Positions 6,421 through 13,463 of a DNA stretch of 13,824 nt are shown here, one piece after another (within the stretch, counting starts at the first letter, position 1; every line of letters begins with the position of its first letter). The notes under the pieces are model-generated. The model was not told where the DNA came from. It made no database searches and saw only the letters and a program-made list of their open reading frames with translations. Position numbers and translations under genes: made by a program. The stretch covers positions 1-13,824 of the forward strand of contig JAJYHW010000047.1 of the NCBI GenBank assembly GCA_021784535.1, given 5' to 3'. Source of the stretch: a bacterium (lineage in GTDB: Bacteria > Patescibacteriota > Microgenomatia > Levybacterales > UBA12049).

Positions 6421-6442
6421 GTAGGCGAATTCTCCGTATAGT
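6414..6442 (+). promoter_or_regulatory. promoter of the HPt-receiver(-pilus) unit
   Basis: A perfect TTGACA (6414-6419), a 17-nt spacer and TATAGT (6437-6442) form a strong sigma-70 promoter. The HPt ATG lies 9 nt after the -10, predicting a leader of 2-3 nt. AGGA (6443-6446) resembles a ribosome site but lies upstream of the predicted +1. Confidence 0.78.
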
Positions 6443-6451
6443 AGGAAAAAG

Positions 6452-6850
6452 ATGTCATTAACACAAGCAGATCAGACAAAGTATAAAGCGTTATTTCTTC
6501 AAGCCGCTGGAGAGTATGTTGCGGAATTGCAAAAAAATCTTATTGAGCTTAAGCAGGGGAAAGAAACCAGCGAGATAATTGATACATTGCATCGAGCTGC
6601 GCATTCAATAAAAGGTCAAAGTCTCATGATGGGATATACGTCATTGGGCGCACTTTCTTTACGCATTGAAAAAATTTTCGAAGCAAAGAAGAATAAAAGG
6701 ATTGTCCTAACAAAAGATCTTGTTGATATACTGATGATTGCAGTAGACGAAATGGCGCATTGTATGGATAGTATTGAAAAGACAAATAAAGAGAATGATT
6801 TGTCACCAGTAATCGAAAGTCTTAATTCTTATATTGTAATTTCTGTTTAA
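6452..6850 (+). CDS. stand-alone HPt (CheA P1-like) phosphotransfer protein
   Basis: HPt proteins carry phosphate on a His between a sensor kinase and a receiver domain. The 132-aa protein is a single helical-bundle domain. The phospho-site motif is TLHRAAHSIKGQSLMMGY (45-62) with His51 as acceptor, followed by the family's LGALSLRIEKIFEA helix. It resembles the P1 domain of CheA more than the ArcB/YojN type. There is no kinase core and no transmembrane part. It is the first gene of the plus-strand unit, 8 nt ahead of a receiver protein and just upstream of the pilus genes, so it probably works in a relay controlling pilus assembly or motility, as the Chp system does in Pseudomonas. No partner kinase is in the window. 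Confidence 0.85.
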   Translation: MSLTQADQTKYKALFLQAAGEYVAELQKNLIELKQGKETSEIIDTLHRAAHSIKGQSLMMGYTSLGALSLRIEKIFEAKKNKRIVLTKDLVDILMIAVDEMAHCMDSIEKTNKENDLSPVIESLNSYIVISV

Positions 6851-6858
6851 TTGATGTT

Positions 6859-7224
6859 ATGAAAATTCTCCTTATTGAAGATGATACTTTTTTTCGTGAG
6901 TTTTATGCAAATAAACTTAAAGAAAAGAATATTGAAGTGGAAATTGCAGAAAACGGAGAAGAAGGCCTTAAAAAGGTTCAGGCGTTTATGCCCGATTTGG
7001 TTTTGCTTGATATTATTATGCCAATTAAGGACGGATTTGATGTTTTGCGGGAAATGGGAAAACTTCAGCTTATCCAGAAGATTCCAGTACTGGTATTTTC
7101 AACGCTTGGCCAGGAAAAAGATGTGGAGAGGGCAAGATTGCTTGGAGCACGCGGATATATCAATAAAAGCTTTTTTGATTTTGAAACGTTATACGCGCGT
7201 ATTCTTGAGTTAAGTCATAAATAA
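6859..7224 (+). CDS. single-domain CheY-like response regulator
   Basis: This 121-aa protein is one receiver domain with no output domain. All key residues are present: the acidic pair D8/D9 after MKILLIE, phospho-acceptor D51 in LVLLDIIMP, the switch Ser/Thr S81 in VLVFST, and K103 in GYINKSF. It would take phosphate from an HPt or kinase and act by binding a target protein. It starts 8 nt after the HPt stop and is followed after 64 nt by pilB, so the assembly ATPase or another pilus component is a plausible target (inference from context, compare PilG/PilH). I see no Shine-Dalgarno sequence. Confidence 0.93.
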   Translation: MKILLIEDDTFFREFYANKLKEKNIEVEIAENGEEGLKKVQAFMPDLVLLDIIMPIKDGFDVLREMGKLQLIQKIPVLVFSTLGQEKDVERARLLGARGYINKSFFDFETLYARILELSHK

Positions 7225-7257
7225 AAAGCCTCTTGCAGAGATCCCCTTAGTGTGAGC

Positions 7258-7263
7258 TATAAT
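7258..7263 (+). promoter_or_regulatory. possible pilB promoter (-10 box)
   Basis: A perfect TATAAT lies 25 nt before the pilB ATG in the 64-nt gap after the receiver gene. The only -35-like sequence, TTGCAG (7233-7238), is weak and spaced 19 nt away, and there is no TGn extension. It may give the pilus genes independent transcription, with a leader of about 19 nt. Confidence 0.4.
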
Positions 7264-7288
7264 AAAATAAAGAGAGTTTTGCCTGCCT

Positions 7289-8974
7289 ATGCTTGTAACT
7301 GATGAAGAATTACAAAAGCTTTTGCTTAACGTAAAAGTTGTTGATCAGAAAAAAATAGAAGAGATACGTGAATATGCAAAAAATTCAGATATTTCCTTCC
7401 GTGATGCTTTGATTGAAAAAGACGTCATTACTGATGAAAATTTAGGCGTACTCATTGCTGATGCCAGGAAAATTCCTTTTGTTGTCCTCGCGAAAATTGC
7501 AATTCCGGAAGAGGCGTTCCGGATCATACCTGAACGACTCGCGAGGAAATATAAAGCAATTCCATTTGCTCGTGATCCAAACGGGATCAAAGTTGCTATG
7601 GTTGATCCCGGCAACGCATTGATTCCTGAAATGATTGCTCGTAAGACAGGGCAAAAAGTTTATGTTTACCTCGCGACTGAACGCGATATTTATAATAAAC
7701 TTTTTTTATATCGTCGTGATTTACAAAAAACGTTTGATTCACTTGTTTCAGAACAGGTGAGGAGTACCGGTAAAACGTCCTCTATCGAGGCTCCGATTGC
7801 GAAAATTGTTCAGTTAATTATTCAATATGCCTATCAGGATAGAGCATCAGATATTCATATTGAACCTGAAGAAAAAGATTTGCTTGTACGCTTTCGCGTT
7901 GATGGTATTTTGCATGACGTATTATATCTTCCTATAAAACTGCAGGAACAGATTGCGACCCGTATTAAAGTGCTTTCAAGTCTTCGTACAGATGAACATA
8001 TGTCTCCGCAGGATGGGAAGATGCGTATCCCGCTTGAAGAGGAGAATCTTGATATCCGTGTTTCTATTTTACCTGTTATTTATGGTGAAAAAATTGTACT
8101 CAGATTATTGGCGTCTCATTTCAGGCAATTTTCTTTAGCTGATCTTGGCATGAGCGAAAATGATCTTCAGAAAGTAACAAATGCGTTCAAAAAATCATTT
8201 GGAATGATTTTGTCCACAGGTCCGACAGGATCAGGAAAATCAACCTCTATTTATTCTGTTTTAAAAATTATCAACACACGCGATAAAAATATCACAACTA
8301 TCGAAGATCCGGTAGAGTATCGGCTGAAGGGAATTAATCAAATACAAACCAACGCGAAGACAAATCTTACGTTCGCGAGCGGACTGCGCTCGATTCTCCG
8401 GCAGGATCCGAACGTGATTCTCGTTGGCGAAATCCGAGATTCAGAAACTGCTGGTATTGCTGTGAATGCTGCTTTGACTGGCCATTTGGTACTTTCGACG
8501 CTTCATACAAACGATGCGTCAGGAGCACTGCCGCGGTTGACGGATATGAATGTAGAGCCATTTCTTGTTGCATCAACCGTAAGTGTTATTATCGGACAGC
8601 GTCTTGTCCGCAAAATTTGTGAAATGTGTAAAGTATCACAGGATATAACCGTTGATCAGCTTATGCAAAATCTTCCAGCAGAGACAATTAAAAAATATTT
8701 TGGTACAAAAAAAGACGCGAGGATATATATCGGAAAAGGCTGTGAAGTTTGTCATTTTACCGGCTATTCGGGGCGTATTGGTATTTTTGAGGTTCTGGAA
8801 GTAACAAATAATATAAAAAAATTGATTTCTGAAAAAAATGATTCAGATGTGATTGTCAAACAGGCAATTGACGATGGCATGGATACGATGCTTGATGATG
8901 GACTTCGCAAAGCAATCAAAGGTGTTACTACGATTGAAGAGGTACTGCGTGTGACAAAAATTGAGTCACTCTGA
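7289..8974 (+). CDS. pilB: type IV pilus assembly ATPase PilB (GspE family)
   Basis: PilB is the cytoplasmic hexameric ATPase that powers pilus extension by turning the platform protein PilC. The 561-aa protein has an N-terminal GspE/MshE-type domain (about 10-145). Then comes the ATPase: Walker A GPTGSGKST (311-319), the Asp-box region TTIEDPVEY (336-344), Walker B VILVGEIRDSETA (376-388), and the His box GHLVLSTLHTNDA (398-410). Two CxxC pairs (Cys444/447 and Cys485/488) form the zinc-binding motif typical of extension ATPases rather than the retraction ATPase PilT. pilC follows after 23 nt. No pilT or prepilin peptidase gene is in the window. The product is full length, with all catalytic motifs intact. 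Confidence 0.97.
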   Translation: MLVTDEELQKLLLNVKVVDQKKIEEIREYAKNSDISFRDALIEKDVITDENLGVLIADARKIPFVVLAKIAIPEEAFRIIPERLARKYKAIPFARDPNGIKVAMVDPGNALIPEMIARKTGQKVYVYLATERDIYNKLFLYRRDLQKTFDSLVSEQVRSTGKTSSIEAPIAKIVQLIIQYAYQDRASDIHIEPEEKDLLVRFRVDGILHDVLYLPIKLQEQIATRIKVLSSLRTDEHMSPQDGKMRIPLEEENLDIRVSILPVIYGEKIVLRLLASHFRQFSLADLGMSENDLQKVTNAFKKSFGMILSTGPTGSGKSTSIYSVLKIINTRDKNITTIEDPVEYRLKGINQIQTNAKTNLTFASGLRSILRQDPNVILVGEIRDSETAGIAVNAALTGHLVLSTLHTNDASGALPRLTDMNVEPFLVASTVSVIIGQRLVRKICEMCKVSQDITVDQLMQNLPAETIKKYFGTKKDARIYIGKGCEVCHFTGYSGRIGIFEVLEVTNNIKKLISEKNDSDVIVKQAIDDGMDTMLDDGLRKAIKGVTTIEEVLRVTKIESL

Positions 8975-8997
8975 CAAGGTAGTTTTTTATAGAGAAT

Positions 8998-10080
8998 ATG
9001 GCGGAACAAAAAATAAAAATAAAAGAAAGCATTTATACAACGACAATTTCAGGCGGTGATAAAATTGCTCTTATCAGTAATTTACATACGATGCTTGCTT
9101 CAGGAATACCAATTCTTGAGACAGTTGATTCTCTTTTGGAAGATTCTAAAGGTGGCCAAAAAAAATTATTGCAGATGATGCGCCAGGATCTCGGTCAGGG
9201 ACAGCATATGTATGTGACACTTGCAAAGTTTCCCAAGATTTTTGATAAAGTGACAGTCAGTATTATTAAATCCGCTGAAGAATCAGGTACGCTTGACACT
9301 GCTCTTGATGATTTGAGAATAAATATCAGAAAAGAAATTGAATTTAATGATAAAATCCGCTCAGCTTTAATTTATCCGGCATTTATTTTTATAGTCTTTA
9401 TTCTTGTAATGGTGGTTATTCTTGTTGTCGTTATTCCAAAAATCGCGACTGTTTTTTCAAACCTCAACGTTGTCTTGCCTTTGCCGACCAAGATTTTGAT
9501 TTTTCTGTCAAATGCACTATTGACGTATACAATTCAAATTGTTGCTTCTTTTATTATTATAACAGGAACAATAGTGTATCTGTTTAAAAAAAATCGCAGT
9601 ATTTTTGTTCATGTATTAACTTCGCTTCCCCTTGTTTCTTTGCTGGCACAGCAGATTGACCTGACACGATTTACCAGAAGTTTGTATCTCCTGCTGACTG
9701 CAGGCGTACCGATAACAGTTGCTTTGGAGCTTACTCAGGATGTTGTAATTAAGAAAAATATTGCAAATGCAATCAAACATGCCAAAAATTATGTCTATAG
9801 CGGAAAAAAACTCTCAGAAGGATTTAAGGATAGTAAGAAAGATATTCCACCGATAATGATTAAGATTATTGAAGCAGGTGAGCGCAGCGGTTCTCTGGAT
9901 AAATCAATGCTTGATGTTTCAGAGTATCTTGATTACCAGGTTTCAGGTACTCTTAAAATGCTTACCGCAATGATTGAGCCGATTATGCTCGTTGGTGTTG
10001 GGATTCTTGTTGGAGGCATGATGATGTCAATCATTGCGCCTATTTATCAAATGATTGGCCAGGTCGGAGTAAATCATTAA
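8998..10080 (+). CDS. pilC: type IV pilus inner-membrane platform protein PilC (GspF family)
   Basis: PilC is the inner-membrane platform on which PilB acts to insert pilins into the filament. The 360-aa protein contains two T2SSF repeats (about 24-150 and 225-350). Each has the characteristic start (LISNLHTMLASGIPILETVD, split at 25-44; FTRSLYLLLTAGVPITVALE, around 225-244) and the conserved EESGTLD (94-100) and EAGERSGSLD (292-301) turns. Membrane spans are near 127-150, 170-197 and 325-350. It is shorter than the usual length of about 400 aa because the N-terminal tail is brief. It lies 23 nt after pilB and 1 nt before the next prepilin gene. GspF of a type II secretion system is excluded only by context. 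Confidence 0.95.
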   Translation: MAEQKIKIKESIYTTTISGGDKIALISNLHTMLASGIPILETVDSLLEDSKGGQKKLLQMMRQDLGQGQHMYVTLAKFPKIFDKVTVSIIKSAEESGTLDTALDDLRINIRKEIEFNDKIRSALIYPAFIFIVFILVMVVILVVVIPKIATVFSNLNVVLPLPTKILIFLSNALLTYTIQIVASFIIITGTIVYLFKKNRSIFVHVLTSLPLVSLLAQQIDLTRFTRSLYLLLTAGVPITVALELTQDVVIKKNIANAIKHAKNYVYSGKKLSEGFKDSKKDIPPIMIKIIEAGERSGSLDKSMLDVSEYLDYQVSGTLKMLTAMIEPIMLVGVGILVGGMMMSIIAPIYQMIGQVGVNH

Positions 10081-10081
10081 T

Positions 10082-10540
10082 ATGAAAGGCTTTTCACTTA
10101 TTGAGATAACACTTGTTATTGGAGTTTTTTTTATTCTGATCGGACTGGTGACGATGAATTTGTTTAAGACGCAGCATACTTCACAGCTTTCCTCAACCGT
10201 AAATAGTTTTCTTGCTGATTATAAGGAGCAGCAAATCAAAGCAATGGCAGGAGACACGGGAGGAACAGGCGCTTTTGCAAATTATGGCGTACATCTGGAA
10301 AACTCAAGCTATACCTTGTTTCGGGGTACGTATGGATCTGCTGATTTTTCTGTAAATTTGCCGCCGGGCACCCAGTTCTTAACGACATTGCCGGGATCAC
10401 AAGTACTTTTTCTTAAAGGGAGCGGAGAAGTGTCAGGATTTGTAAATGGAGAAAATACTATTACTCTGAAAGACACCGGCGATAACAGTCAGCAAACGAT
10501 CACTATTAATAAGTATGGAGTAGTGACTTCGGTGAATTAG
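10082..10540 (+). CDS. FimT/GspH-like pseudopilin
   Basis: A 152-aa prepilin with a very short class-III leader: MKG then FSLIEITLVIG, so prepilin peptidase would cut after Gly3 and methylate Phe, with Glu at +5 retained. The hydrophobic assembly helix spans about 4-28. The rest is a small beta-rich domain (YGVHLENSSYTLFRGTYGS, near 88-106; FLKGSGEVSG; ITINKYGVV at the C-terminus), resembling GspH/FimT minor pilins that prime filament assembly. It starts 1 nt after the pilC stop and is followed after 2 nt by the propeller prepilin. Major versus minor pilin status cannot be decided from sequence. Confidence 0.87.
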   Translation: MKGFSLIEITLVIGVFFILIGLVTMNLFKTQHTSQLSSTVNSFLADYKEQQIKAMAGDTGGTGAFANYGVHLENSSYTLFRGTYGSADFSVNLPPGTQFLTTLPGSQVLFLKGSGEVSGFVNGENTITLKDTGDNSQQTITINKYGVVTSVN

Positions 10541-10542
10541 AT

Positions 10543-12546
10543 ATGATGAGACCCATAATTTTAAAGAAACTTGATGGACAGATGCTAATAGAGCTTATTA
10601 TGGCAATAGGGATATCGGCTATTATTCTTCCTGCATTGCTTACTGGTTTGTATGCGTCCCGTCAATCCAGACCGCAGCAGGAGCAGCGTGCGCAGTCAAC
10701 CGCACTTTTGCAGCAAACAGTGACGGCAGTAGAGAGTATCAAAAACAGTGATTGGTCGGCGTTTGCAAATGATGGAACCTATCATCTGACTGTCGTAAAT
10801 AATAAGTGGACGCTTACAGCAAATCCACAGACGGTTAATGGCTTGACGCAGCAAATTGTTATCGGCGATGTCTATCGCAATACAAGCGGTGCAATCGTAG
10901 CCACCGGAGGGACACTGGATCCGTCAACCAAAGAAGTCACTGTTACTATTTCATGGGCACAGCCATCCTCGTCCAGCATTACGTCAGTTCTTTATTTGTC
11001 CCGTACGACGAATCTGACCTATACACAAACTACGGTGAGTGATTTCTCATCAGGTACGTTAAACGGTACTGCTATAACTGATGTAAGCGGAGGAGAAGTT
11101 GTCCTGGGTGCTGGAAATGCTAATTGGTGTACTCCACAAAATTCTATTGTAAATACCCTAACTCTTCCTAAGCCAGGGAATGCGATTATTGCACAGCCCG
11201 GTTCTGCGTTTGTGGGAAGTGGCGATGGCACAAGCGGTCCTATTTTTATTAACGTTGGGATTACCACTCCACCACCTCCTGCTAGTCCTTCCGCTTCGGT
11301 CGTTGCCACCTATCCTGGAACATCACAAACAAACGCAGTATATAGCGATGGCTCTTATGCGTACCTTGCTGTTAATGGAACGTCTTCACAAGTGCTTATT
11401 TTAAACACGACATCACAGCCCTATACATTGGTTAGTAGCATTAATCTTCCTTCAAATACGAATGCTAACGGTATTTATGTGTTAAATAATATTCTTTATG
11501 TAACAAGTGCCAGCAAACTGTATACCTATGATATTGCCAATAAAAGTGCACCAGTTTTGAAGGGATCGATAGCAATGTGGCTTGGTATAGGGTCTGCCCC
11601 GCTTGCAAAACAAGTCGTAGCGATTACTTATAACGGTAATACCTATGCTATTGTAGGTACAGCTGATACGTTGTTTGGTTTACAGAAATTTAAGGTAGGA
11701 TCCGGGGGGAGTTATTTAAAACTTGTCGGTGTATCGTATCTGGATTGGCAACAGTCTTCACAAGGCCTTACGGTAAATTCTACAGGAACAAGAGCTTATG
11801 TTGCCTTTGATCAAGGGGCAGGGTATTTCCCAAAGGGCTTCTTTATTGTTGATATTTCACCTTCTGATCCGCCTTCATGGTTGCCGTTTCCTAACTGGTA
11901 TAACATTATTGGCACATACAATGGGGGCAATACTGATCCGAGAGGGATGGCTGTAGTTTCTGGCAACAGAGCATTGCTTGTTGGAGTGGGAGGCACCTAT
12001 CAATATCAGGTGATTGATATCTCCAATGAAACGAATCCGACATTTTGTGGCGGATTGGCGATTCCGGATGGAGCAACTGGTGTGACAGGAGCAACGGATC
12101 AGTATAACAATGTGTATTCATATCTCTTGACGGGAGGATCAAGCGATCAGTTTCGTATCATTCAAGGCGGCAATGGCGGGAATTATACTACCTCCGGGAC
12201 ATTTGAGTCGAGTACGTTTAATCCTGGATACTCAGCTGCGTTTAACCGGTTTTTTGCGACAATTAGCCAACCGTCTTCTACTGCAATCAAAATGCAGGTT
12301 GCTTCGGCCCCGCCGTTTAATGGAGGCTGCACTGGCGTAACTTATACCTATGTTGGCCCAAATGGTGACGCGTCAAGCTATTTTACACCGGTTGGCGCCT
12401 CGATATCTGCTGCTATTCCTTTTGGTACTTATTACAATACGTATCAGAATCCGGGACAATGTTTCCGGTATAAAGTATGGATGACGACATCTGATACCAG
12501 CCAGACACCTGTTTTATATGACATGACAACCAATTATTCACCATGA
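10543..12546 (+). CDS. prepilin fused to a beta-propeller and C-terminal extracellular domain
   Basis: The 667-aa protein begins with a prepilin signal: DG then QMLIELIMAIGISAIILPALL, so cleavage after Gly12 leaves Gln at +1 and Glu at +5. The hydrophobic helix covers about 13-36. A first beta-rich part follows (about 60-240), then a Pro/Ser linker (TTPPPPASPSAS, 241-252). Next is a region of repeated blades (about 255-545) with LVIVD-like units such as SYAYLAVNG, NILYVTSASKLYTYDI, RAYVAFDQG, GFFIVDIS and YQYQVIDISN. A distinct C-terminal domain ends the protein. Cysteines sit at 196, 502, 596 and 640. Likely a surface-exposed minor pilin at the pilus tip that binds a partner, comparable in role to the separate protein PilY1 (inference). 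Its stop overlaps the next start as ATGA. A second Met at residue 2 is an alternative start. Confidence 0.85.
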   Translation: MMRPIILKKLDGQMLIELIMAIGISAIILPALLTGLYASRQSRPQQEQRAQSTALLQQTVTAVESIKNSDWSAFANDGTYHLTVVNNKWTLTANPQTVNGLTQQIVIGDVYRNTSGAIVATGGTLDPSTKEVTVTISWAQPSSSSITSVLYLSRTTNLTYTQTTVSDFSSGTLNGTAITDVSGGEVVLGAGNANWCTPQNSIVNTLTLPKPGNAIIAQPGSAFVGSGDGTSGPIFINVGITTPPPPASPSASVVATYPGTSQTNAVYSDGSYAYLAVNGTSSQVLILNTTSQPYTLVSSINLPSNTNANGIYVLNNILYVTSASKLYTYDIANKSAPVLKGSIAMWLGIGSAPLAKQVVAITYNGNTYAIVGTADTLFGLQKFKVGSGGSYLKLVGVSYLDWQQSSQGLTVNSTGTRAYVAFDQGAGYFPKGFFIVDISPSDPPSWLPFPNWYNIIGTYNGGNTDPRGMAVVSGNRALLVGVGGTYQYQVIDISNETNPTFCGGLAIPDGATGVTGATDQYNNVYSYLLTGGSSDQFRIIQGGNGGNYTTSGTFESSTFNPGYSAAFNRFFATISQPSSTAIKMQVASAPPFNGGCTGVTYTYVGPNGDASSYFTPVGASISAAIPFGTYYNTYQNPGQCFRYKVWMTTSDTSQTPVLYDMTTNYSP

Positions 12547-13463
12547 AAACGATAAAAAAGTTATTTGATTCTTATCCATGGCTCTTGCTTGTGTTACCAG
12601 GCGTGTTTGTACTCTTGATAGGCATTTTTTTACTGTTGTCAAAACCTGCAATCATACATCGTGCAGGTTCGCCTGTTACTTCTCAAACACCTGGATCAGC
12701 AAGAGCATCAGCAGCGCAAACATCTTCTCAAGCAGCAAGCCAACAGAATTCATGGCTTAGTTTTTTCTTTTCATTGTTTCCCCATATCGGTGATACTCCT
12801 CCCTCGACACAAACCGGTGTCAGTACGAGCGGAACAACTACTAATCATATACAGTCTGGTTTTTCATCAACGCCAGGATCAACTTTAAACACAAATAGTA
12901 ATTCTGGAGCAGGGAGTATCACGCAGGCTAGCCCATCTACAGCACAATCTGCAAATAACTCATCGGGCGCAAACATAGCTCAACAAATACAAATTATTTT
13001 TAAAACTTCCAACGGAGGGACGCAGGCGTATGTACCTCCTAGTACGCCTCCGGTTGCTGTTACATGGAAACGATATATAAACGTTGCAGACCGTTATGCT
13101 ATTGATTACCCGGCGAATTGGCAAATAATTATGACACAGTATAATGGCCATGAAGGGATGTCAATTTATTTGCCTGGGACTGACCCCGGTTCGCCTGGTG
13201 TGCAATATATTGGGTTTGGTTTGGCGAATTATTATTTGCTTCCCGCCGGAAATTCGCAACAGTACACCTATTCATATCCTGTTACGGTGAGCAATATTAA
13301 CGGCACTATGTATACGCAAGGTGTTTTGGGAAGCGGCTCAATAGCGACAGTTTTTCCGTATAACCAGGGTTTTTTTGGCATGGGAAGCAGTATCAGTAAC
13401 GCAACGTTTATTTATATATATAATCATATGTTGCAATCTTTGTCCTTTGGCCCACAACAATGA
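12543..13463 (+). CDS. membrane-anchored protein with PsbP-like extracellular domain
   Basis: This 306-aa protein has a short basic N-terminus and one membrane span (about 12-33, SYPWLLLVLPGVFVLLIG region) with no prepilin cleavage site. It is followed by a long Ser/Thr/Ala/Gln/Asn-rich low-complexity stalk (about 40-165, broken by the hydrophobic patch WLSFFFSLFP at 71-80). The C-terminal globular domain (about 174-304) begins with YINVADRYAIDYPANWQI, the start typical of PsbP/MOG1-type folds. It probably stands outside the membrane. Both its ends overlap neighbours by ATGA (12543-12546 and 13460-13463), so its translation is coupled to prepilins on each side. Its role is unknown; a pilus anchor, alignment factor or accessory adhesin is possible. 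Confidence 0.82.
   Translation: MKTIKKLFDSYPWLLLVLPGVFVLLIGIFLLLSKPAIIHRAGSPVTSQTPGSARASAAQTSSQAASQQNSWLSFFFSLFPHIGDTPPSTQTGVSTSGTTTNHIQSGFSSTPGSTLNTNSNSGAGSITQASPSTAQSANNSSGANIAQQIQIIFKTSNGGTQAYVPPSTPPVAVTWKRYINVADRYAIDYPANWQIIMTQYNGHEGMSIYLPGTDPGSPGVQYIGFGLANYYLLPAGNSQQYTYSYPVTVSNINGTMYTQGVLGSGSIATVFPYNQGFFGMGSSISNATFIYIYNHMLQSLSFGPQQ

Noticed and set aside
6387..6479. Extending the PEP-synthase-like gene upstream to 6479.
   Set aside because: The extension would run through its own promoter and the divergent promoter and overlap the HPt start; homology begins after the ATG at 6386.
7231..7241. Small hairpin CTCT-TGC-AGAG after the receiver gene as a terminator.
   Set aside because: Only 4 bp of stem and no T-run; too weak to call.
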